A DNA stretch of 64,000 bases from Tritonibacter mobilis (GCF_001681715.1 NZ_LNWY01000024.1:81715-145714), one strand, 5' to 3'; shown: positions 18,486 through 28,574, numbered from the stretch's first letter. Program-made: numbers and translations. The notes: generated by a model not told the origin, from the sequence alone.

Positions 18486-18953
18486 ATGATTGCAAGTCCG
18501 AAGACCGTAAAATCCGCGATGCGGAGTGCGCTTCTCGTCGGCGCGTTGGTGGTGGTGACCGCCTGTACCGCCCAATATCGCAAGCATGGCTGGATTCCGG
18601 GGCCGGAACTCTTGAACGAAGTTGTGGTCGGTGTCGATACCCGCGATTCGGTTTCCGAGACCATCGGAGAGCCGACCATCGACTCGCTCGTGGATGACAG
18701 CGGTTATTACTACGTGACCTCGCGCATCAAACGCTTTGGCGCCAAGCAGCCTGAGGTGGTCTCGCGCGATCTGGTCGCGATCACCTTTGACGGGCGCGGC
18801 GTTGTCGACAGCGTTCAGCGCTACACATTGGCAGACGGTCGGGTCATCCCGCTGGAGCGCCGGGTCACCGACTCGAGCCTCGAAGACAAGACCTTCCTGC
18901 GTCAGCTGATTGGCAACCTCGGCAACTTTAATCCGGGTAGCTTCCTGCAATAA
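18486..18953 (+). CDS. bamE: outer-membrane assembly lipoprotein BamE (SmpA/OmlA)
   Basis: Lipoprotein subunit of the BAM complex that inserts beta-barrels in the outer membrane. The signal peptide ends in the lipobox VTAC with acylated C27. The mature part holds the SmpA/OmlA fold (GVDTRDSVSETIGEPT, then YYVTSRIKRFG). Length is 155 residues. AGGGGAAGC precedes the ATG. It is a single gene with a hairpin at 18989-19016 downstream. The window also carries lptD and surA, its functional neighbours in outer-membrane biogenesis. Confidence 0.9.
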   Translation: MIASPKTVKSAMRSALLVGALVVVTACTAQYRKHGWIPGPELLNEVVVGVDTRDSVSETIGEPTIDSLVDDSGYYYVTSRIKRFGAKQPEVVSRDLVAITFDGRGVVDSVQRYTLADGRVIPLERRVTDSSLEDKTFLRQLIGNLGNFNPGSFLQ

Positions 18954-18988
18954 GGCCCTGCGATATCGCATGGCAGCAGTTAAATTTG

Positions 18989-19016
18989 GTCCGGGGGATG
19001 AATTCGTCACCCGGAC
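18989..19016. terminator. hairpin after bamE
   Basis: GTCCGGG pairs with CCCGGAC around a partly paired ATGAATTCGT centre, 36 bases after the bamE stop. No T-run follows immediately, so it may be a weak or Rho-assisted terminator. Confidence 0.4.
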
Positions 19017-19101
19017 TTCACATGTTTTGTGATAGCAATGCAAAGCACCCGTCGCCTCTTGGGGCGGCGCAAGCTAATGAACAAGCAGACGCGAGCAGAC
19101 C

Positions 19102-19878
19102 ATGGCCATGTCCTCCCGGTCCCAATCCCCCGACACGTTCTCCGATGCCGAAATTTTGCTGACGAAAGGGCGCTATCAGGCCCGGCTTGCGGCAACGCCT
19201 GCGGATGTCACTGCGGTTCAGGCTTTGCGGACCTTGTGTTTTCGCACTGCAGAGATTGATCGCGACGGGTTTGACGACACTTGCGCCCATGTTCTGGTCG
19301 AAGATACGCGCAACGGGGCATTGGTGTGCTGTTTCCGCATGCTGGTTCTGGAGGGCGGCGCAGAGGTCGCGCGCACTTATTCCGCACAGTATTACGATCT
19401 CTCGGGGTTGCAGGATTTTGAGGGTCGCATGGTGGAAATGGGCCGGTTCTGCATCCATCAGGGCTGGAATGACCCGGACATTTTGCGCGTTGCATGGGGG
19501 GCGATGACCACCTTTGTGGATCGTGAGAACATCCAGATGCTGTTTGGCTGTTCGTCGTTTGCCGGGACCGAGACCGAAGACTATCTGGATGCCTTTGCGA
19601 TGCTGAAACATCGCCATCTGGCCCCCAAACGCTGGCTGCCCCGTGTTAAGGCACCCGATGTGTTCCGCTTTGCCGCGCGGCTGCGCCGCAAACCGGACGC
19701 CAAAAAGGCGATGCTGCGGATGCCGCCCTTGCTGCGCACCTATCTGATGATGGGCGGTTGGGTCAGCGATCACGCGGTGGTCGACCGGCATATGAACACG
19801 CTGCATGTGTTCACCGGCCTTGAAATCGGTGCCATCCCCCCCGCCCGCAAGCGCCTGCTGCGTGCTGTTGCGGGCTAG
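19102..19878 (+). CDS. olsB: ornithine-acyl-ACP N-acyltransferase (ornithine lipid synthesis)
   Basis: GNAT-fold enzyme that attaches a 3-hydroxy fatty acid to the alpha amino group of ornithine to give lyso-ornithine lipid. Family signatures include RYQARLAAT at the start, LRTLCFR, the RTYSAQYYDLS block and VEMGRFCIHQ. Length is 258 residues. The partner acyltransferase gene olsA is not next to it: the following gene encodes an ABC-F ATPase. No clear PHO box was found upstream, although ols genes are often phosphate-regulated. ATGs at 19102 and 19108 are both possible. Confidence 0.86.
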   Translation: MAMSSRSQSPDTFSDAEILLTKGRYQARLAATPADVTAVQALRTLCFRTAEIDRDGFDDTCAHVLVEDTRNGALVCCFRMLVLEGGAEVARTYSAQYYDLSGLQDFEGRMVEMGRFCIHQGWNDPDILRVAWGAMTTFVDRENIQMLFGCSSFAGTETEDYLDAFAMLKHRHLAPKRWLPRVKAPDVFRFAARLRRKPDAKKAMLRMPPLLRTYLMMGGWVSDHAVVDRHMNTLHVFTGLEIGAIPPARKRLLRAVAG

Positions 19879-19940
19879 GCGCACCTTCTGCATCTCATGA
19901 CACGTTGACGAAGGCAGCGGCGCGGTTTAGCTCCGCTCCT

Positions 19941-21746
19941 ATGGCACGTATTCCTCTTTTGCAGATGTCCGGGATTTCGCTGACCTTTGGTGGCGATCCG
20001 GTGTTTTCCGACCTCGACCTCGTGGTGCAGCCCGGTGACCGGGTGGCGCTTGTGGGGCGCAATGGATCGGGTAAATCGACCCTGATGAAAGTCATGGCCG
20101 GTCTTGTGGAGGCGGATGCCGGCTCCATCGTGATCCCGCCCGGCAATTCCGTGGGCTATATGGAGCAGGACCCCAAAATGGAGGGGTTTGCGACGCTTGG
20201 GGATTTTGCCGCCTCAGAGCTGGAACCCGGCGAGCTTTATAAGGTGGAACGCGCGGGAGAGGGGCTGAAGTTCGATCCCGCCCGTCCGGTGGAGACTGCC
20301 TCTGGTGGCGAGCGCCGCCGTGCTGCGCTGGCCAAGCTTATGGCCGAAGCGCCCGAGCTAATGCTCTTGGATGAGCCGACCAACCACCTTGATATTGAAG
20401 CGATTTCTTGGCTGGAGAGCGAGCTGGCCTCGACGCGCGCCGCCTTTGTGCTGATTTCGCACGACCGGGCGTTCCTGCGCGCACTCACCCGTGCCACGCT
20501 CTGGGTGGACCGTGGTCAGGTACGCCGTCAGGACAAGGGGTTTGAGCATTTTGAAGCGTGGCGCGACAAGGTATGGGAAGACGAGGACATGCAGCGCCAC
20601 AAGCTCAACCGGCTGATCAAATCCGAGAGCCGCTGGGCGGTTGAGGGGATCTCGGCCCGGCGCAAACGCAACATGGGCCGGGTGCGCGCTTTGCAGGATC
20701 TGAAATCCGAACGCGCCAGCCAGATCAAGCGGCAGGGCGCGGCGGCGATGGAACTGGAGGCGGGGCCAAAATCCGGCCGTAAGGTGATCGAGGCCGAGGG
20801 CATCGCCAAAAGCTTTGGCGACAAGCAGATCCTCAACCGGTTCTCCCTAACTGTGCAGCGCGGCGAGCGTGTGGCCTTTGTCGGCCCCAACGGGGTGGGC
20901 AAGACGACGCTGTTGAAGATGCTCTTGGGGCAGGAAACCCCGGATGGGGGCACGGTCAAACTGGGCACCAATCTGGAAATCGCCGTGTTCGACCAGACTC
21001 GCGATCAGCTCGATGGTGATTCGAGCCTGTGGGAGAACCTCACCGCCGACCCGTTGATGGGGATCTCCGGCAAGGCGGATCAGGTGATGGTGCGCGGGCA
21101 GCCCAAACATGTGGTCGGCTATCTGAAGGAGTTCCTCTTTGACGAGCGCCAAGCCCGCGCGCCGGTGCGCTCGCTTTCGGGCGGTGAAAAGGCCCGGCTG
21201 TTGTTGGCCAAACTGATGGCGCGCTCGTCGAATATGCTGGTGCTGGACGAGCCGACCAACGATCTAGACGTGGAGACGCTGGATCTGCTGCAGGAGCTTC
21301 TGGACGCCTATGACGGCACCGTGCTGCTGGTCAGCCACGATCGCGATTTTCTGGATCGTGTGGCGACCACGACGGTGGCGATGGAAGGTCAGGGGCAGGC
21401 CACGGCCTATGCGGGCGGATGGAGCGATTATCTCGCACAGCGCGCGCCGGTTGAGGGACCCGAAAAGGTCGAAAAAACAAAAGCCTCTAAGCCGAAGCCA
21501 AAAGCCGAATCGCCAAAAGAGGCGCTCAGTTTCAAGGAAAAGCACCGGCTTGAGGCGTTGCCCGACGAGATTGACCGGCTGGAAAAGGAGATCGCCAAGC
21601 TCGAAGAGCTGATGGCAGATCCAGAGCTGTTCACGCGCGAACCGGTGAAGTTCAAGAAAGCCACTGAGGCGCTTGTGGAGCGACAGGAAAAACTGGCCGC
21701 ATCCGAAGAGGAATGGCTACTCTTGGAAGAAAAAGCCGCCGGATGA
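19941..21746 (+). CDS. ABC-F family ATPase, Uup-like
   Basis: Cytoplasmic twin-ATPase without membrane domain; the family acts on ribosomes or, for Uup, also affects transposon excision. Walker A motifs are GRNGSGKST (39-47) and GPNGVGKTT in the second half, with signature motifs SGGE and Walker B LLDEPTNHL and VLDEPTND. The C-terminal 80 residues form a charged coiled coil, as in Uup. I take the ATG at 19941 (601 residues); an in-frame TTG at 19905 adds 12 residues of no conserved character. A hairpin repeat region follows the stop. Confidence 0.88.
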   Translation: MARIPLLQMSGISLTFGGDPVFSDLDLVVQPGDRVALVGRNGSGKSTLMKVMAGLVEADAGSIVIPPGNSVGYMEQDPKMEGFATLGDFAASELEPGELYKVERAGEGLKFDPARPVETASGGERRRAALAKLMAEAPELMLLDEPTNHLDIEAISWLESELASTRAAFVLISHDRAFLRALTRATLWVDRGQVRRQDKGFEHFEAWRDKVWEDEDMQRHKLNRLIKSESRWAVEGISARRKRNMGRVRALQDLKSERASQIKRQGAAAMELEAGPKSGRKVIEAEGIAKSFGDKQILNRFSLTVQRGERVAFVGPNGVGKTTLLKMLLGQETPDGGTVKLGTNLEIAVFDQTRDQLDGDSSLWENLTADPLMGISGKADQVMVRGQPKHVVGYLKEFLFDERQARAPVRSLSGGEKARLLLAKLMARSSNMLVLDEPTNDLDVETLDLLQELLDAYDGTVLLVSHDRDFLDRVATTTVAMEGQGQATAYAGGWSDYLAQRAPVEGPEKVEKTKASKPKPKAESPKEALSFKEKHRLEALPDEIDRLEKEIAKLEELMADPELFTREPVKFKKATEALVERQEKLAASEEEWLLLEEKAAG

Positions 21747-21753
21747 GGTGTTT

Positions 21754-21878
21754 CGCTTCGGGCTTTGCCCGAAGCGACCAGCGCCGCGCGCCCCTGCGGG
21801 GTGCGCGGCGCTCGGCCCAATGGGATCGATCCGTCCCTTTGGGGGCGGTGAGGACGGGCGGGAGGGCTCCCGCCGTTG
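21754..21878. repeat. GC-rich hairpin mosaic, family 2 (region 1)
   Basis: Between convergent genes. Contains CGCTTCGGGC-TTT-GCCCGAAGCG (21754-21776), a 14-bp hairpin GCGCCGCGCGCCCC around TGC (21781-21811), an inverted match to the CCATTGGGCC-type block (about 21807-21822), and GGCGGGA...TCCCGCC near 21858-21875. The first hairpin is identical base for base to 26581-26603. Confidence 0.8.
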
Positions 21879-21889
21879 ACACCTGGGAG

Positions 21890-22645
21890 TCAACGCATCC
21901 GCAGCGCGCCGTCGAGGCGGATCACCTCGCCATTCAGATAGCCCATTTCGACGATGAACCCGGCCAGGCGCGCGTATTCCTCCGGCTGCCCCAGCCGGGC
22001 AGGGTTTGGCACATCGGCGGCAAGCTGGGCTTGTGCCTCTTCGGGCAGGCCCGCTAGCATCGGCGTCATGAAAATTCCCGGCGCAATCGCCATCACCCGA
22101 ATCCCTGAAGAAGCGAGATCTCGTGCCATGGGCAGGGTCATGCCCACGATACCACCCTTGGACGCCGCATAGGCCGCTTGGCCCTTCTGACCATCAAAAG
22201 CGGCGATCGAAGCGGTGTTGATGATGACGCCTCGCGCGCCATCTGCTTCGGGGCTGTTTTTTGCAATCTCTGCCGCCGCCAGACGCGAAACGTTAAAACT
22301 CCCCACCAGATTGATATCGACGGTTTTCTGAAACGCACCAAGGGGATGCGGGCCGTCACGGCCAACTGTCTTGATCGCGTGAGCGATGCCGGCGCAGTTT
22401 ACGGCCGCGCTCAAGCCGCCCATTTTCTCCACCGCCAGCGCGATTGCAGCTTCAACACTGTCTTCGCTGGTCACATCGGTTTCAGCAAAATGCGCACCGA
22501 TGCTTTCAGCGATTTTCTGACCACGATCAACGTCCCGGTCCAGAATGGTCACCTCAGCACCTGCGTTGCGGAAATGGCGAGCGGTGGCCTCCCCAAGACC
22601 GGATGCGCCGCCAGTGACCACGGCGCGTGTGGTTGCGAGTTTCAT
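21890..22645 (-). CDS. short-chain dehydrogenase/reductase
   Basis: Classical SDR of 251 residues, NAD(P)-dependent oxidoreductase. The Rossmann motif TGGASGLG is at residues 11-18, an acidic residue after the second strand (ILDRD) suggests NAD preference, and the catalytic YAASK is present. It resembles 3-hydroxyacyl-CoA dehydrogenase type 2 (HSD17B10-like) proteins, which act in beta-oxidation, but the substrate is inferred. The start is the ATG at 22645 because GGGAGGAGCGGGACAG precedes it; an ATG at 22663 lies inside that site. Confidence 0.87.
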   Translation of the reverse strand: MKLATTRAVVTGGASGLGEATARHFRNAGAEVTILDRDVDRGQKIAESIGAHFAETDVTSEDSVEAAIALAVEKMGGLSAAVNCAGIAHAIKTVGRDGPHPLGAFQKTVDINLVGSFNVSRLAAAEIAKNSPEADGARGVIINTASIAAFDGQKGQAAYAASKGGIVGMTLPMARDLASSGIRVMAIAPGIFMTPMLAGLPEEAQAQLAADVPNPARLGQPEEYARLAGFIVEMGYLNGEVIRLDGALRMR

Positions 22646-22736
22646 CTGTCCCGCTCCTCCCATGAAATGAACACATGTTCAAATAATCATGGCAGGCCGA
22701 AGCTGTCTAGTGCGGTCATTCCCCCTGAGGCGAGAG

Positions 22737-23660
22737 TCAGGCCCCCATCAGGTTCAGATCGATCGACGCCAGAGGCGCCAAACGCCGTCCCATCGGAGGC
22801 CAATAGAGCCATGTTCCCCCCAGACGTTCTAGGCGCGCGCCAGTCCCCAGTTTGAACCGTGCAAGCCCGCTGGCATCCTCAGTATTAATCACGCCTAGAT
22901 CGAGCTGGCGAATGCCCTTAGAGGCAAGCCACTCCATCGCGTTCCAAATCAATAGGTTATGCGCCGACAGACCCCGCCCGCGATCCGTACTATGCGCGAT
23001 ATGATAGGTTGCCCCATCGCCATGGGTGAGCACCAGAATGCCTGCAACCGTCTCGCGCCCCTCATGCGCCTCAAACAGTTTGGCCGCGCCGCGATTGGCC
23101 TCGCCATAGGCCAGTGTCAGGGCGGTGGGCCAGCTGCGATAGCGTCGCCGTTTCTGTTGCGCGGCATCGGCGCGCAGCAGCCAGTGATCGGGGACCATCG
23201 GCATGTTCTGCCGGGTGATGCGCAAAGCTTGTGTCTCCGCGTGTGAGAGCCGATTGCGCCATTTCTGCTCCAGCCCGCTGCGTCGCAGAGTACGATCAGG
23301 GTGGATATCAACCACGCCAACACTGGCCGGAGTCATCAGGGGCAGCGCCCCAAGACGTGCAAGCTCGGGTACCGGGCGTTCCGGCGATAAAATCACAGGC
23401 GTGCGCCGCAGCCCTTCTTCTTGCAGGATTTCCAGCAGGCGTGCGGGTTTGTGAAGCTCTGCGCGATTGATCATCGCAACCGGAAGGCCCCAAACTTTCC
23501 GCCGCAATACGAGCATATCCTGCATGCGGTCCAGACGCATCGGGCGTTGTCCCAACATCTGCAGAGCACGCGAAAACTCGGTCGATTGCGGGAGTGCGCG
23601 GATGGTTTCTGTACGCTTCAAGGTGCGGGGCATGACAGCTGCGGAGCCAAGATCAAACAT
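22737..23660 (-). CDS. FemAB/GNAT-like acyltransferase, function unknown
   Basis: 307-residue soluble protein. The C-terminal half (about residues 160-290) matches the GNAT-like fold of FemAB or BioF2-type acetyltransferases: AAKLFEAHEGRETVAGILVL, then GLSAHNLLIWNAMEWLASKG, then RFKLGTGARLERLGG. The N-terminal 90 residues are basic and are also compatible with an acyl-acceptor binding lobe. Acceptor unknown; peptides, sugars or lipids are all possible. It is transcribed away from a region with a perfect 9-bp palindrome at 23688-23710. Confidence 0.75.
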   Translation of the reverse strand: MFDLGSAAVMPRTLKRTETIRALPQSTEFSRALQMLGQRPMRLDRMQDMLVLRRKVWGLPVAMINRAELHKPARLLEILQEEGLRRTPVILSPERPVPELARLGALPLMTPASVGVVDIHPDRTLRRSGLEQKWRNRLSHAETQALRITRQNMPMVPDHWLLRADAAQQKRRRYRSWPTALTLAYGEANRGAAKLFEAHEGRETVAGILVLTHGDGATYHIAHSTDRGRGLSAHNLLIWNAMEWLASKGIRQLDLGVINTEDASGLARFKLGTGARLERLGGTWLYWPPMGRRLAPLASIDLNLMGA

Positions 23661-23687
23661 GACGCCATTAACAGGATTGAAACCTAA

Positions 23688-23710
23688 TTCATGGTTAATG
23701 AAACCATGAA
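23688..23710. promoter_or_regulatory. perfect 9-bp palindrome upstream of FemAB-like gene
   Basis: TTCATGGTT and AACCATGAA are separated by five bases (AATGA). It lies 28 bases upstream of the start codon at 23660 and spans the two candidate starts of a small plus-strand ORF. The shape is that of a dimeric repressor operator. No T-tract follows, so a terminator is unlikely. Confidence 0.5.
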
Positions 23711-23843
23711 AAGGACCGTTAAAATCTACGGAAAAACCGCCCCCGGCGCGCGTATGACAAAATGCGCGGCGCTGTTGATCGCCACGGCGCTGTCAATTCC
23801 AACCTTTATCATACTGACGTTGATCGATTTCGCCTTCCTGTAG
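23706..23843 (+). CDS. possible small membrane peptide
   Basis: A 45-codon frame (50 if the in-frame ATG at 23691 is used). A basic N-terminus (MKRTVKIYGK) precedes one hydrophobic helix of about 25 residues (AALLIATALSIPTFIILTLI) and ends in DFAFL. This is a plausible single-pass membrane peptide. The ribosome binding site is poor, and the frame overlaps the palindrome at 23688-23710, so translation is uncertain. Confidence 0.35.
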   Translation: MKRTVKIYGKTAPGARMTKCAALLIATALSIPTFIILTLIDFAFL

Positions 23844-23862
23844 CACGAAATCGCAAGGCTCA

Positions 23863-23929
23863 TTCTTCTAACCCCAAATATCCTGGGGTGAATTGGCCGT
23901 AGGCCAAGAGGGGCAACGCCCCTCCTGAC
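23863..23929 (-). repeat. dispersed intergenic repeat, family 1 copy B (inverted)
   Basis: Reads on the minus strand as hairpin GAGGGGC / GCCCCTC, a second small hairpin (TTGGCC / GGCCAA), then CCAGGATATTT and GGGTTAGAAG. It lies downstream of tyrS. The layout with a second TTGGCC-type hairpin matches copy E at 54350. Confidence 0.75.
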
Positions 23930-23952
23930 AGCTCTTGATCTGCGCTAGGCGC

Positions 23953-25200
23953 TCAGCCGTCGAGCTGCACCAGCGCGTGGCGCTTTTTGCCCGCAGAGAG
24001 CTTGATCGGCGACGCAAGCGCTGCCGCGTCGATCATCAAACCCGCATCCGTAAGCGGTGCATCATCGAGCCTTGCGCCATTCTCAGAGATCAGCCGCTTG
24101 GCTTCCTTGCCGGATTTGGCCAGACCTGATTTTACAATGATCTGCACGATCGACATACCCTCGCCCAGCTCTGCAGCCGAGAGCGACAGGGTCGGAAGAT
24201 CATCGCCCACGCCGCCTTTCTCGAACACTTCGCGCGCGGTGGCCTCTGCGGCTTTGGCGGCTTCGGCCCCGTGCAGGAGCGACGTCACCTCATTGGCAAG
24301 AATGATCTTGCCCTCGTTGATCTCAGACCCTTGAAGCGCGCCCAGACGGTCGCATTCCGCAACCGGCAGCTCGGTATAGAGTTTCAGGAACCGCCCCACA
24401 TCGGCGTCCGTGGTGTTGCGCCAGAACTGCCAGAACTCATAAGGGCTCAGCATTTCGTCATTGAGCCAGATCGCGCCACCTTGCGATTTGCCCATCTTGC
24501 GCCCGTCCGAGGTGGTCAGAAGCGGCGAGGTCAGGCCAAAAATCTCGTGATCCAGCACCCGGCGGGTGAGGTCGATCCCGTTGACGATATTGCCCCATTG
24601 GTCCGAGCCGCCCATCTGCAGAACGCAGCCGTAGCGGCGGTTTAGCTCAAGGAAGTCATAAGCCTGCAGGATCATGTAGTTGAATTCGAGGAAGGACAGC
24701 GACTGTTCGCGATCAAGGCGCGATTTCACGCTCTCGAAGGACAGCATCCGGTTCACCGAGAAATGCCGGCCGATGTCGCGCAGGAACTCAAGGTAATTGA
24801 GCCCATCCAGCCACTCGGCGTTGTTGAGCATCATCGCGCCAGTCTCGCCGTAGTCGAGGTATTTGGCAAATACCTTCTGCATGCCGGCGATATTGGCGTC
24901 GATCTGCTCGGGCCCCAACAGAGGGCGTTCGTCCGAGCGGAACGAAGGATCGCCGACCTTGGTGGTGCCGCCGCCCATCAGGGTGATCGGGCGATGACCG
25001 GTTTTTTGCAACCAGCGCAGCATCATAATGTTCAGAAGGTGACCCACATGCAGCGACTGTGCTGTGGCGTCATAGCCGATGTATGCCGTCTGCGTACCGC
25101 TCACCAGCGCCTCATCGAGACCCTGATAATCGGTGCAGTCCGCCAGGAACCCGCGTTCCATCATGATGGCGATGAAGTCCGATTTCGGATGGTAGGTCAT
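23953..25200 (-). CDS. tyrS: tyrosyl-tRNA synthetase
   Basis: Class I synthetase charging tRNA-Tyr. The HIGH signature is HVGH at residues 51-54 (TAQSLHVGH); the KMSKS loop reads KMGKS in [13 protein letters not shown]-terminal S4 RNA-binding domain starts near residue 350 ([21 protein letters not shown]). Length is 415. The start is the ATG at 25200 before TYHPKSDF; the frame runs on upstream without conserved sequence. Divergent from anmK. Confidence 0.97.
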   Translation of the reverse strand: MTYHPKSDFIAIMMERGFLADCTDYQGLDEALVSGTQTAYIGYDATAQSLHVGHLLNIMMLRWLQKTGHRPITLMGGGTTKVGDPSFRSDERPLLGPEQIDANIAGMQKVFAKYLDYGETGAMMLNNAEWLDGLNYLEFLRDIGRHFSVNRMLSFESVKSRLDREQSLSFLEFNYMILQAYDFLELNRRYGCVLQMGGSDQWGNIVNGIDLTRRVLDHEIFGLTSPLLTTSDGRKMGKSQGGAIWLNDEMLSPYEFWQFWRNTTDADVGRFLKLYTELPVAECDRLGALQGSEINEGKIILANEVTSLLHGAEAAKAAEATAREVFEKGGVGDDLPTLSLSAAELGEGMSIVQIIVKSGLAKSGKEAKRLISENGARLDDAPLTDAGLMIDAAALASPIKLSAGKKRHALVQLDG

Positions 25201-25342
25201 AGCATGCCTCGGCTTTTGAATATGCAAGCGGCTGTATAAATCGCATCGCAACCGGTTGGAACCTGTTTTCGGGACAAATTGCGCGGTGTAATATGTCTGC
25301 CAACGGGCGGTACGGCCCGGTTTTGCAAGGAAGTGTGCAGAG

Positions 25343-26470
25343 ATGAGCAGAGCCATATCCAAGTCAGGCCCGGTGCGGGCGCTGGGGGCGATGAGCGGGA
25401 CATCGCTCGATGGGGTGGATGTTGCGGTCCTGGAGACCGACGGACAGGCGATTTTCGGCTTTGGCGAGACGGGCTATCGCGCCTATTCAAGCGCGGAACG
25501 TGAGGCGCTGCGAGCGGCCCTCGGCCAATGGAGTGGCGATGCGGTAACGGCTGCGGCACGGGTGGTTGAGGCCGCGCATATCGAGGTGATGAAGGATCAT
25601 CTGGATGTGGATCTGATCGGATTTCACGGCCAGACGGTCGCACATGCGCCGCGTTTGCAGGGCACGCTTCAGGTGGGCGACGGTGGCATTCTGGCAGAGG
25701 CACTGGAGCGACCGGTGGTTTGGGATTTCCGCACTGATGATGTCAGTATGGGCGGCGAGGGCGCACCGCTGGCGCCGTTCTTCCACCACGCCTGCGCACG
25801 CTACATTGGCGCAACGGAGCCGTTGTGTTTTCTGAACCTCGGGGGTGTCGGCAATCTCACCTATGTTGATCCGCGGGTGGAGCGCCCCGAGGATGCGGGT
25901 GCCTTGCTGGCGTTTGACACAGGGCCTGCCAATGCGCCGATCAATGATTTCCTGCAGGCGCGTCTTGGCCTTCAGATGGATGAAGGCGGCAAGGTGGCCA
26001 GTGAAGGTGTGGTCGAGAATGGCGCGCTGGAGCTGTTTCTGGCAGAACCCTATTTCTCAAGGATGCCGCCGAAGTCTCTGGACCGAAATGATTTTCCGGA
26101 AATGATTGGTCTTGTGACCGAGTTGAGCAATGCGGATGCCACTGCTACACTTACGGCCATGTGCGCCGCTGCGGTGGCGCAGGGGATGGAGCATTGCCCT
26201 GTGGCCCCTGCAAAGGTGCTGGTCACCGGTGGGGGGCGGCATAACCCGGTGCTGATGGAAATGCTCAGCGTGTCGCTGGATTGCCCGGTGGAACCAGTGG
26301 AGGCCGTCGGGCTGGATGGCGATATGCTGGAGGCACAGGCTTTTGCCTATCTGGCGGTGCGGGTGGCGCGGGGCATGGCAACCTCTGCACCCCGCACAAC
26401 CGGCGTGCGCGCCTGTGTCGGCGGCGGCATTGTGACGGTGCCCGAGGGTTGGACTGCGCGCGCCAGTTAA
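25343..26470 (+). CDS. anmK: anhydro-N-acetylmuramic acid kinase
   Basis: Cleaves the 1,6-anhydro ring of anhMurNAc and phosphorylates it to MurNAc-6-P in cell-wall recycling. The ATP-binding [12 protein letters not shown] motif is at about residues 16-27; other family blocks are [21 protein letters not shown] and [13 protein letters not shown]. Length is 375 residues. AAGGAAG precedes the start. It acts downstream of NagZ, encoded 18 kb away in this window. It is followed by a family 2 hairpin region and convergent with the DUF985 gene. Confidence 0.95.
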   Translation: MSRAISKSGPVRALGAMSGTSLDGVDVAVLETDGQAIFGFGETGYRAYSSAEREALRAALGQWSGDAVTAAARVVEAAHIEVMKDHLDVDLIGFHGQTVAHAPRLQGTLQVGDGGILAEALERPVVWDFRTDDVSMGGEGAPLAPFFHHACARYIGATEPLCFLNLGGVGNLTYVDPRVERPEDAGALLAFDTGPANAPINDFLQARLGLQMDEGGKVASEGVVENGALELFLAEPYFSRMPPKSLDRNDFPEMIGLVTELSNADATATLTAMCAAAVAQGMEHCPVAPAKVLVTGGGRHNPVLMEMLSVSLDCPVEPVEAVGLDGDMLEAQAFAYLAVRVARGMATSAPRTTGVRACVGGGIVTVPEGWTARAS

Positions 26471-26486
26471 TGTGTTTCTCAAGGAC

Positions 26487-26603
26487 GGGGAGGCTCCCGC
26501 CCGTCGCGGGCCGCATATGAAATGCACCCGCTCCCGTTGGGCCGAGCGCCGCGCAGCCGGAACGGCTGCGCGGCGCGGGTCGCTTCGGGCTTTGCCCGAA
26601 GCG
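26487..26603. repeat. GC-rich hairpin mosaic, family 2 (region 2)
   Basis: Between convergent genes. Contains GGGAGGCTCCCGCC, the block CTCCCGTTGGGCCGAGCGCC (26531-26550), a perfect 13-bp hairpin GCGCCGCGCAGCC around GGAAC (26546-26576), and CGCTTCGGGC-TTT-GCCCGAAGCG (26581-26603), shared exactly with 21754-21776. Confidence 0.82.
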
Positions 26604-26620
26604 AAATACCTCAGGCGTGG

Positions 26621-27073
26621 TTAGTTGCGTGGAATGTCAAAGCCTTCCGGCGCGAGGGTGAAGCCGGAAAACTCAAACCCCGGCGACACCGTGCAGCTGA
26701 CCAATGTCCACGCGCCAGTGCTGCGTGCGGCTTGCCAGTGATCTTTGGGAACAATCACCTGCGGGCGGCCCTCACGCAGGTTTGGGGTCAGCAGGTGATC
26801 GCTGGCCGGGCCTTGGTCGGTCTCTGAAAGGGAGAGGATGAGCGGCGCCCCTGCGTGATAGAGCCAGATTTCCGTGGCATCGACCCGGTGCCAGTGGCTG
26901 CGCTCGCCCGCGCCAAGCAGGAAGTAGATACAGGTGCCACAGGGCCGAGATGAGGGACGATGGGGGTCTTCGCCGGTGTCCTCAACCCAGGTCTGGCGGT
27001 ACCAGCCGCCCTCGGGGTGGCGTTCCAGTCCAAGGATCTGGATAATCTCATCTGCGCTCATGTCCTGCGTCAT
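26621..27073 (-). CDS. DUF985-family cupin protein
   Basis: Small cupin of 150 residues. The DUF985 hallmark [11 protein letters not shown] is at about residues 19-29; then come a Thr/Ile-rich barrel with [26 protein letters not shown] and a late [12 protein letters not shown]. Metal-ligand His residues are likely those of SHWHRV. Function in the family is not settled; RmlC-like fold with small-molecule binding is known. The ATG at 27073 has GGAG nine bases upstream. Divergent from selO, with 67 bases between starts. Confidence 0.9.
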   Translation of the reverse strand: MTQDMSADEIIQILGLERHPEGGWYRQTWVEDTGEDPHRPSSRPCGTCIYFLLGAGERSHWHRVDATEIWLYHAGAPLILSLSETDQGPASDHLLTPNLREGRPQVIVPKDHWQAARSTGAWTLVSCTVSPGFEFSGFTLAPEGFDIPRN

Positions 27074-27140
27074 GCACTATGGCTCCGGAGTTGGTGTGAT
27101 TGCGGGTGGTAATTCAGGTGGGGCGGCATATGTTTGGCCC

Positions 27141-28559
27141 ATGACCCTCGATATCCCGTTTGACAATACATATGCGCAACTTGCGCCCGAGTTCTACAGC
27201 CGGCAGGCCCCAACCCCGGTAAAGGCCCCTCGGCTCATCGCCTTCAATGACGCGCTTGCCGCCCGGTTGGGGATCACCCGCGGGCGCGATGAGGAACTGG
27301 CCGACATCTTTGGCGGCAATGTGGTGCCTGAGGGGGCTGATCCGTTGGCGCAGCTTTATGCGGGGCATCAGTTTGGCAGTTACAACCCGCAGCTTGGCGA
27401 TGGGCGCGCGGTGCTTTTGGGCGAGGTTGTGGGCACCGATGGCATTCGCCGTGATATCCAGCTCAAGGGCTCCGGTCCCACGCCTTATTCGCGCAATGGC
27501 GACGGGCGCGCTTGGCTCGGCCCGGTTCTGCGGGAATATGTGGTCTCTGAGGCCATGCACGCGCTGGGTATCCCGACCACGCGGGCGCTGGCAGCCGTGG
27601 CAACGGGCGAGACGGTCTGGCGCGAGGGGGGCTTGCCCGGGGCGGTTCTGACCCGTGTGGCGCGGAGCCATCTGCGCGTGGGCACCTTTCAGATCTTTGC
27701 CGCGCGCGGCCATCAAGAGGCGCTGCGGACCCTCACGGACTACGCTATTGCGCGCCACTACCCGGAGGCGCAGGGGCCAATGGGGCTGTTGCGGGCGGTG
27801 CGGGATGCACAGGTAGAGCTGATCTCCGCGTGGATGGGCGTGGGGTTCATTCATGGGGTGATGAATACGGATAACTCCTCCATCGCAGGGGAAACCATCG
27901 ATTATGGTCCATGCGCCTTTATGGACGTCTATCATCCAAACCGGGTGTTTTCTTCGATTGATCGCACCGGGCGTTATGCCTATGCGAACCAGCCGCAGAT
28001 CGCGGTCTGGAACCTCGCGCAACTCGCCACGGCGCTGATTCAGCTGGAGGACGATCCCGAAAGCGTGCTCGATGAAGCAACCGAAATCGTCCACGCTATG
28101 CCGGATCTGTTGCAAGAAGCATGGCTGCGCCAGTTCTGTGCAAAGATCGGCATCGGCACTGTCGCTGAGGGCGATTTGGAATTGGTGAGCGATCTGCTGC
28201 AAGTGATGGCGCAAGGGCAGGCCGATTTCACCAATAGCTTCCGCGCGCTTTTTGAGGGAAATGCCCGCGATCAGTTTCTTGAGCCTGCAAGCTTTGATGC
28301 GTGGGAGGCGCGCTGGAAAGAGCGTATACAACGCGAAACTGATGCCCAAGCGCGAATGGCGCGTGCCAACCCGGTTCTGATCCCGCGCAACCACCGGATC
28401 GAGCAGATGATCGCCTCGGCGGTGGCAGGTGATTATGCACCGTTTGAGCGTCTGATGACCGCATTGGCGGCGCCGTTTGAGACCAGCGAAGAATTTGCCG
28501 ATCTGCGCCGCCCCCCTGCGGAGGATGAGGTTGTACAGGCGACGTTCTGCGGCACCTGA
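27141..28559 (+). CDS. selO: SelO family pseudokinase-fold protein (protein AMPylase)
   Basis: SelO/YdiU (UPF0061) family member. Founding members transfer AMP from ATP to Ser/Thr/Tyr of redox proteins. Visible motifs are [35 protein letters not shown] and the MNTDNSSI metal-binding stretch with the DYGPCAFMD loop. The C-terminus ends FCGT, with the Cys at the position near selenocysteine in animal SelO. Length is 472. The start at 27141 is chosen because conserved sequence begins there ([16 protein letters not shown]). Confidence 0.93.
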   Translation: MTLDIPFDNTYAQLAPEFYSRQAPTPVKAPRLIAFNDALAARLGITRGRDEELADIFGGNVVPEGADPLAQLYAGHQFGSYNPQLGDGRAVLLGEVVGTDGIRRDIQLKGSGPTPYSRNGDGRAWLGPVLREYVVSEAMHALGIPTTRALAAVATGETVWREGGLPGAVLTRVARSHLRVGTFQIFAARGHQEALRTLTDYAIARHYPEAQGPMGLLRAVRDAQVELISAWMGVGFIHGVMNTDNSSIAGETIDYGPCAFMDVYHPNRVFSSIDRTGRYAYANQPQIAVWNLAQLATALIQLEDDPESVLDEATEIVHAMPDLLQEAWLRQFCAKIGIGTVAEGDLELVSDLLQVMAQGQADFTNSFRALFEGNARDQFLEPASFDAWEARWKERIQRETDAQARMARANPVLIPRNHRIEQMIASAVAGDYAPFERLMTALAAPFETSEEFADLRRPPAEDEVVQATFCGT

Positions 28560-28574
28560 GCAGAAGGGTCTGCC

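Noticed and set aside
26934..27140. Upstream extension of selO
   Set aside because: It runs antisense through the DUF985 gene and adds no conserved residues; the family start fits 27141.
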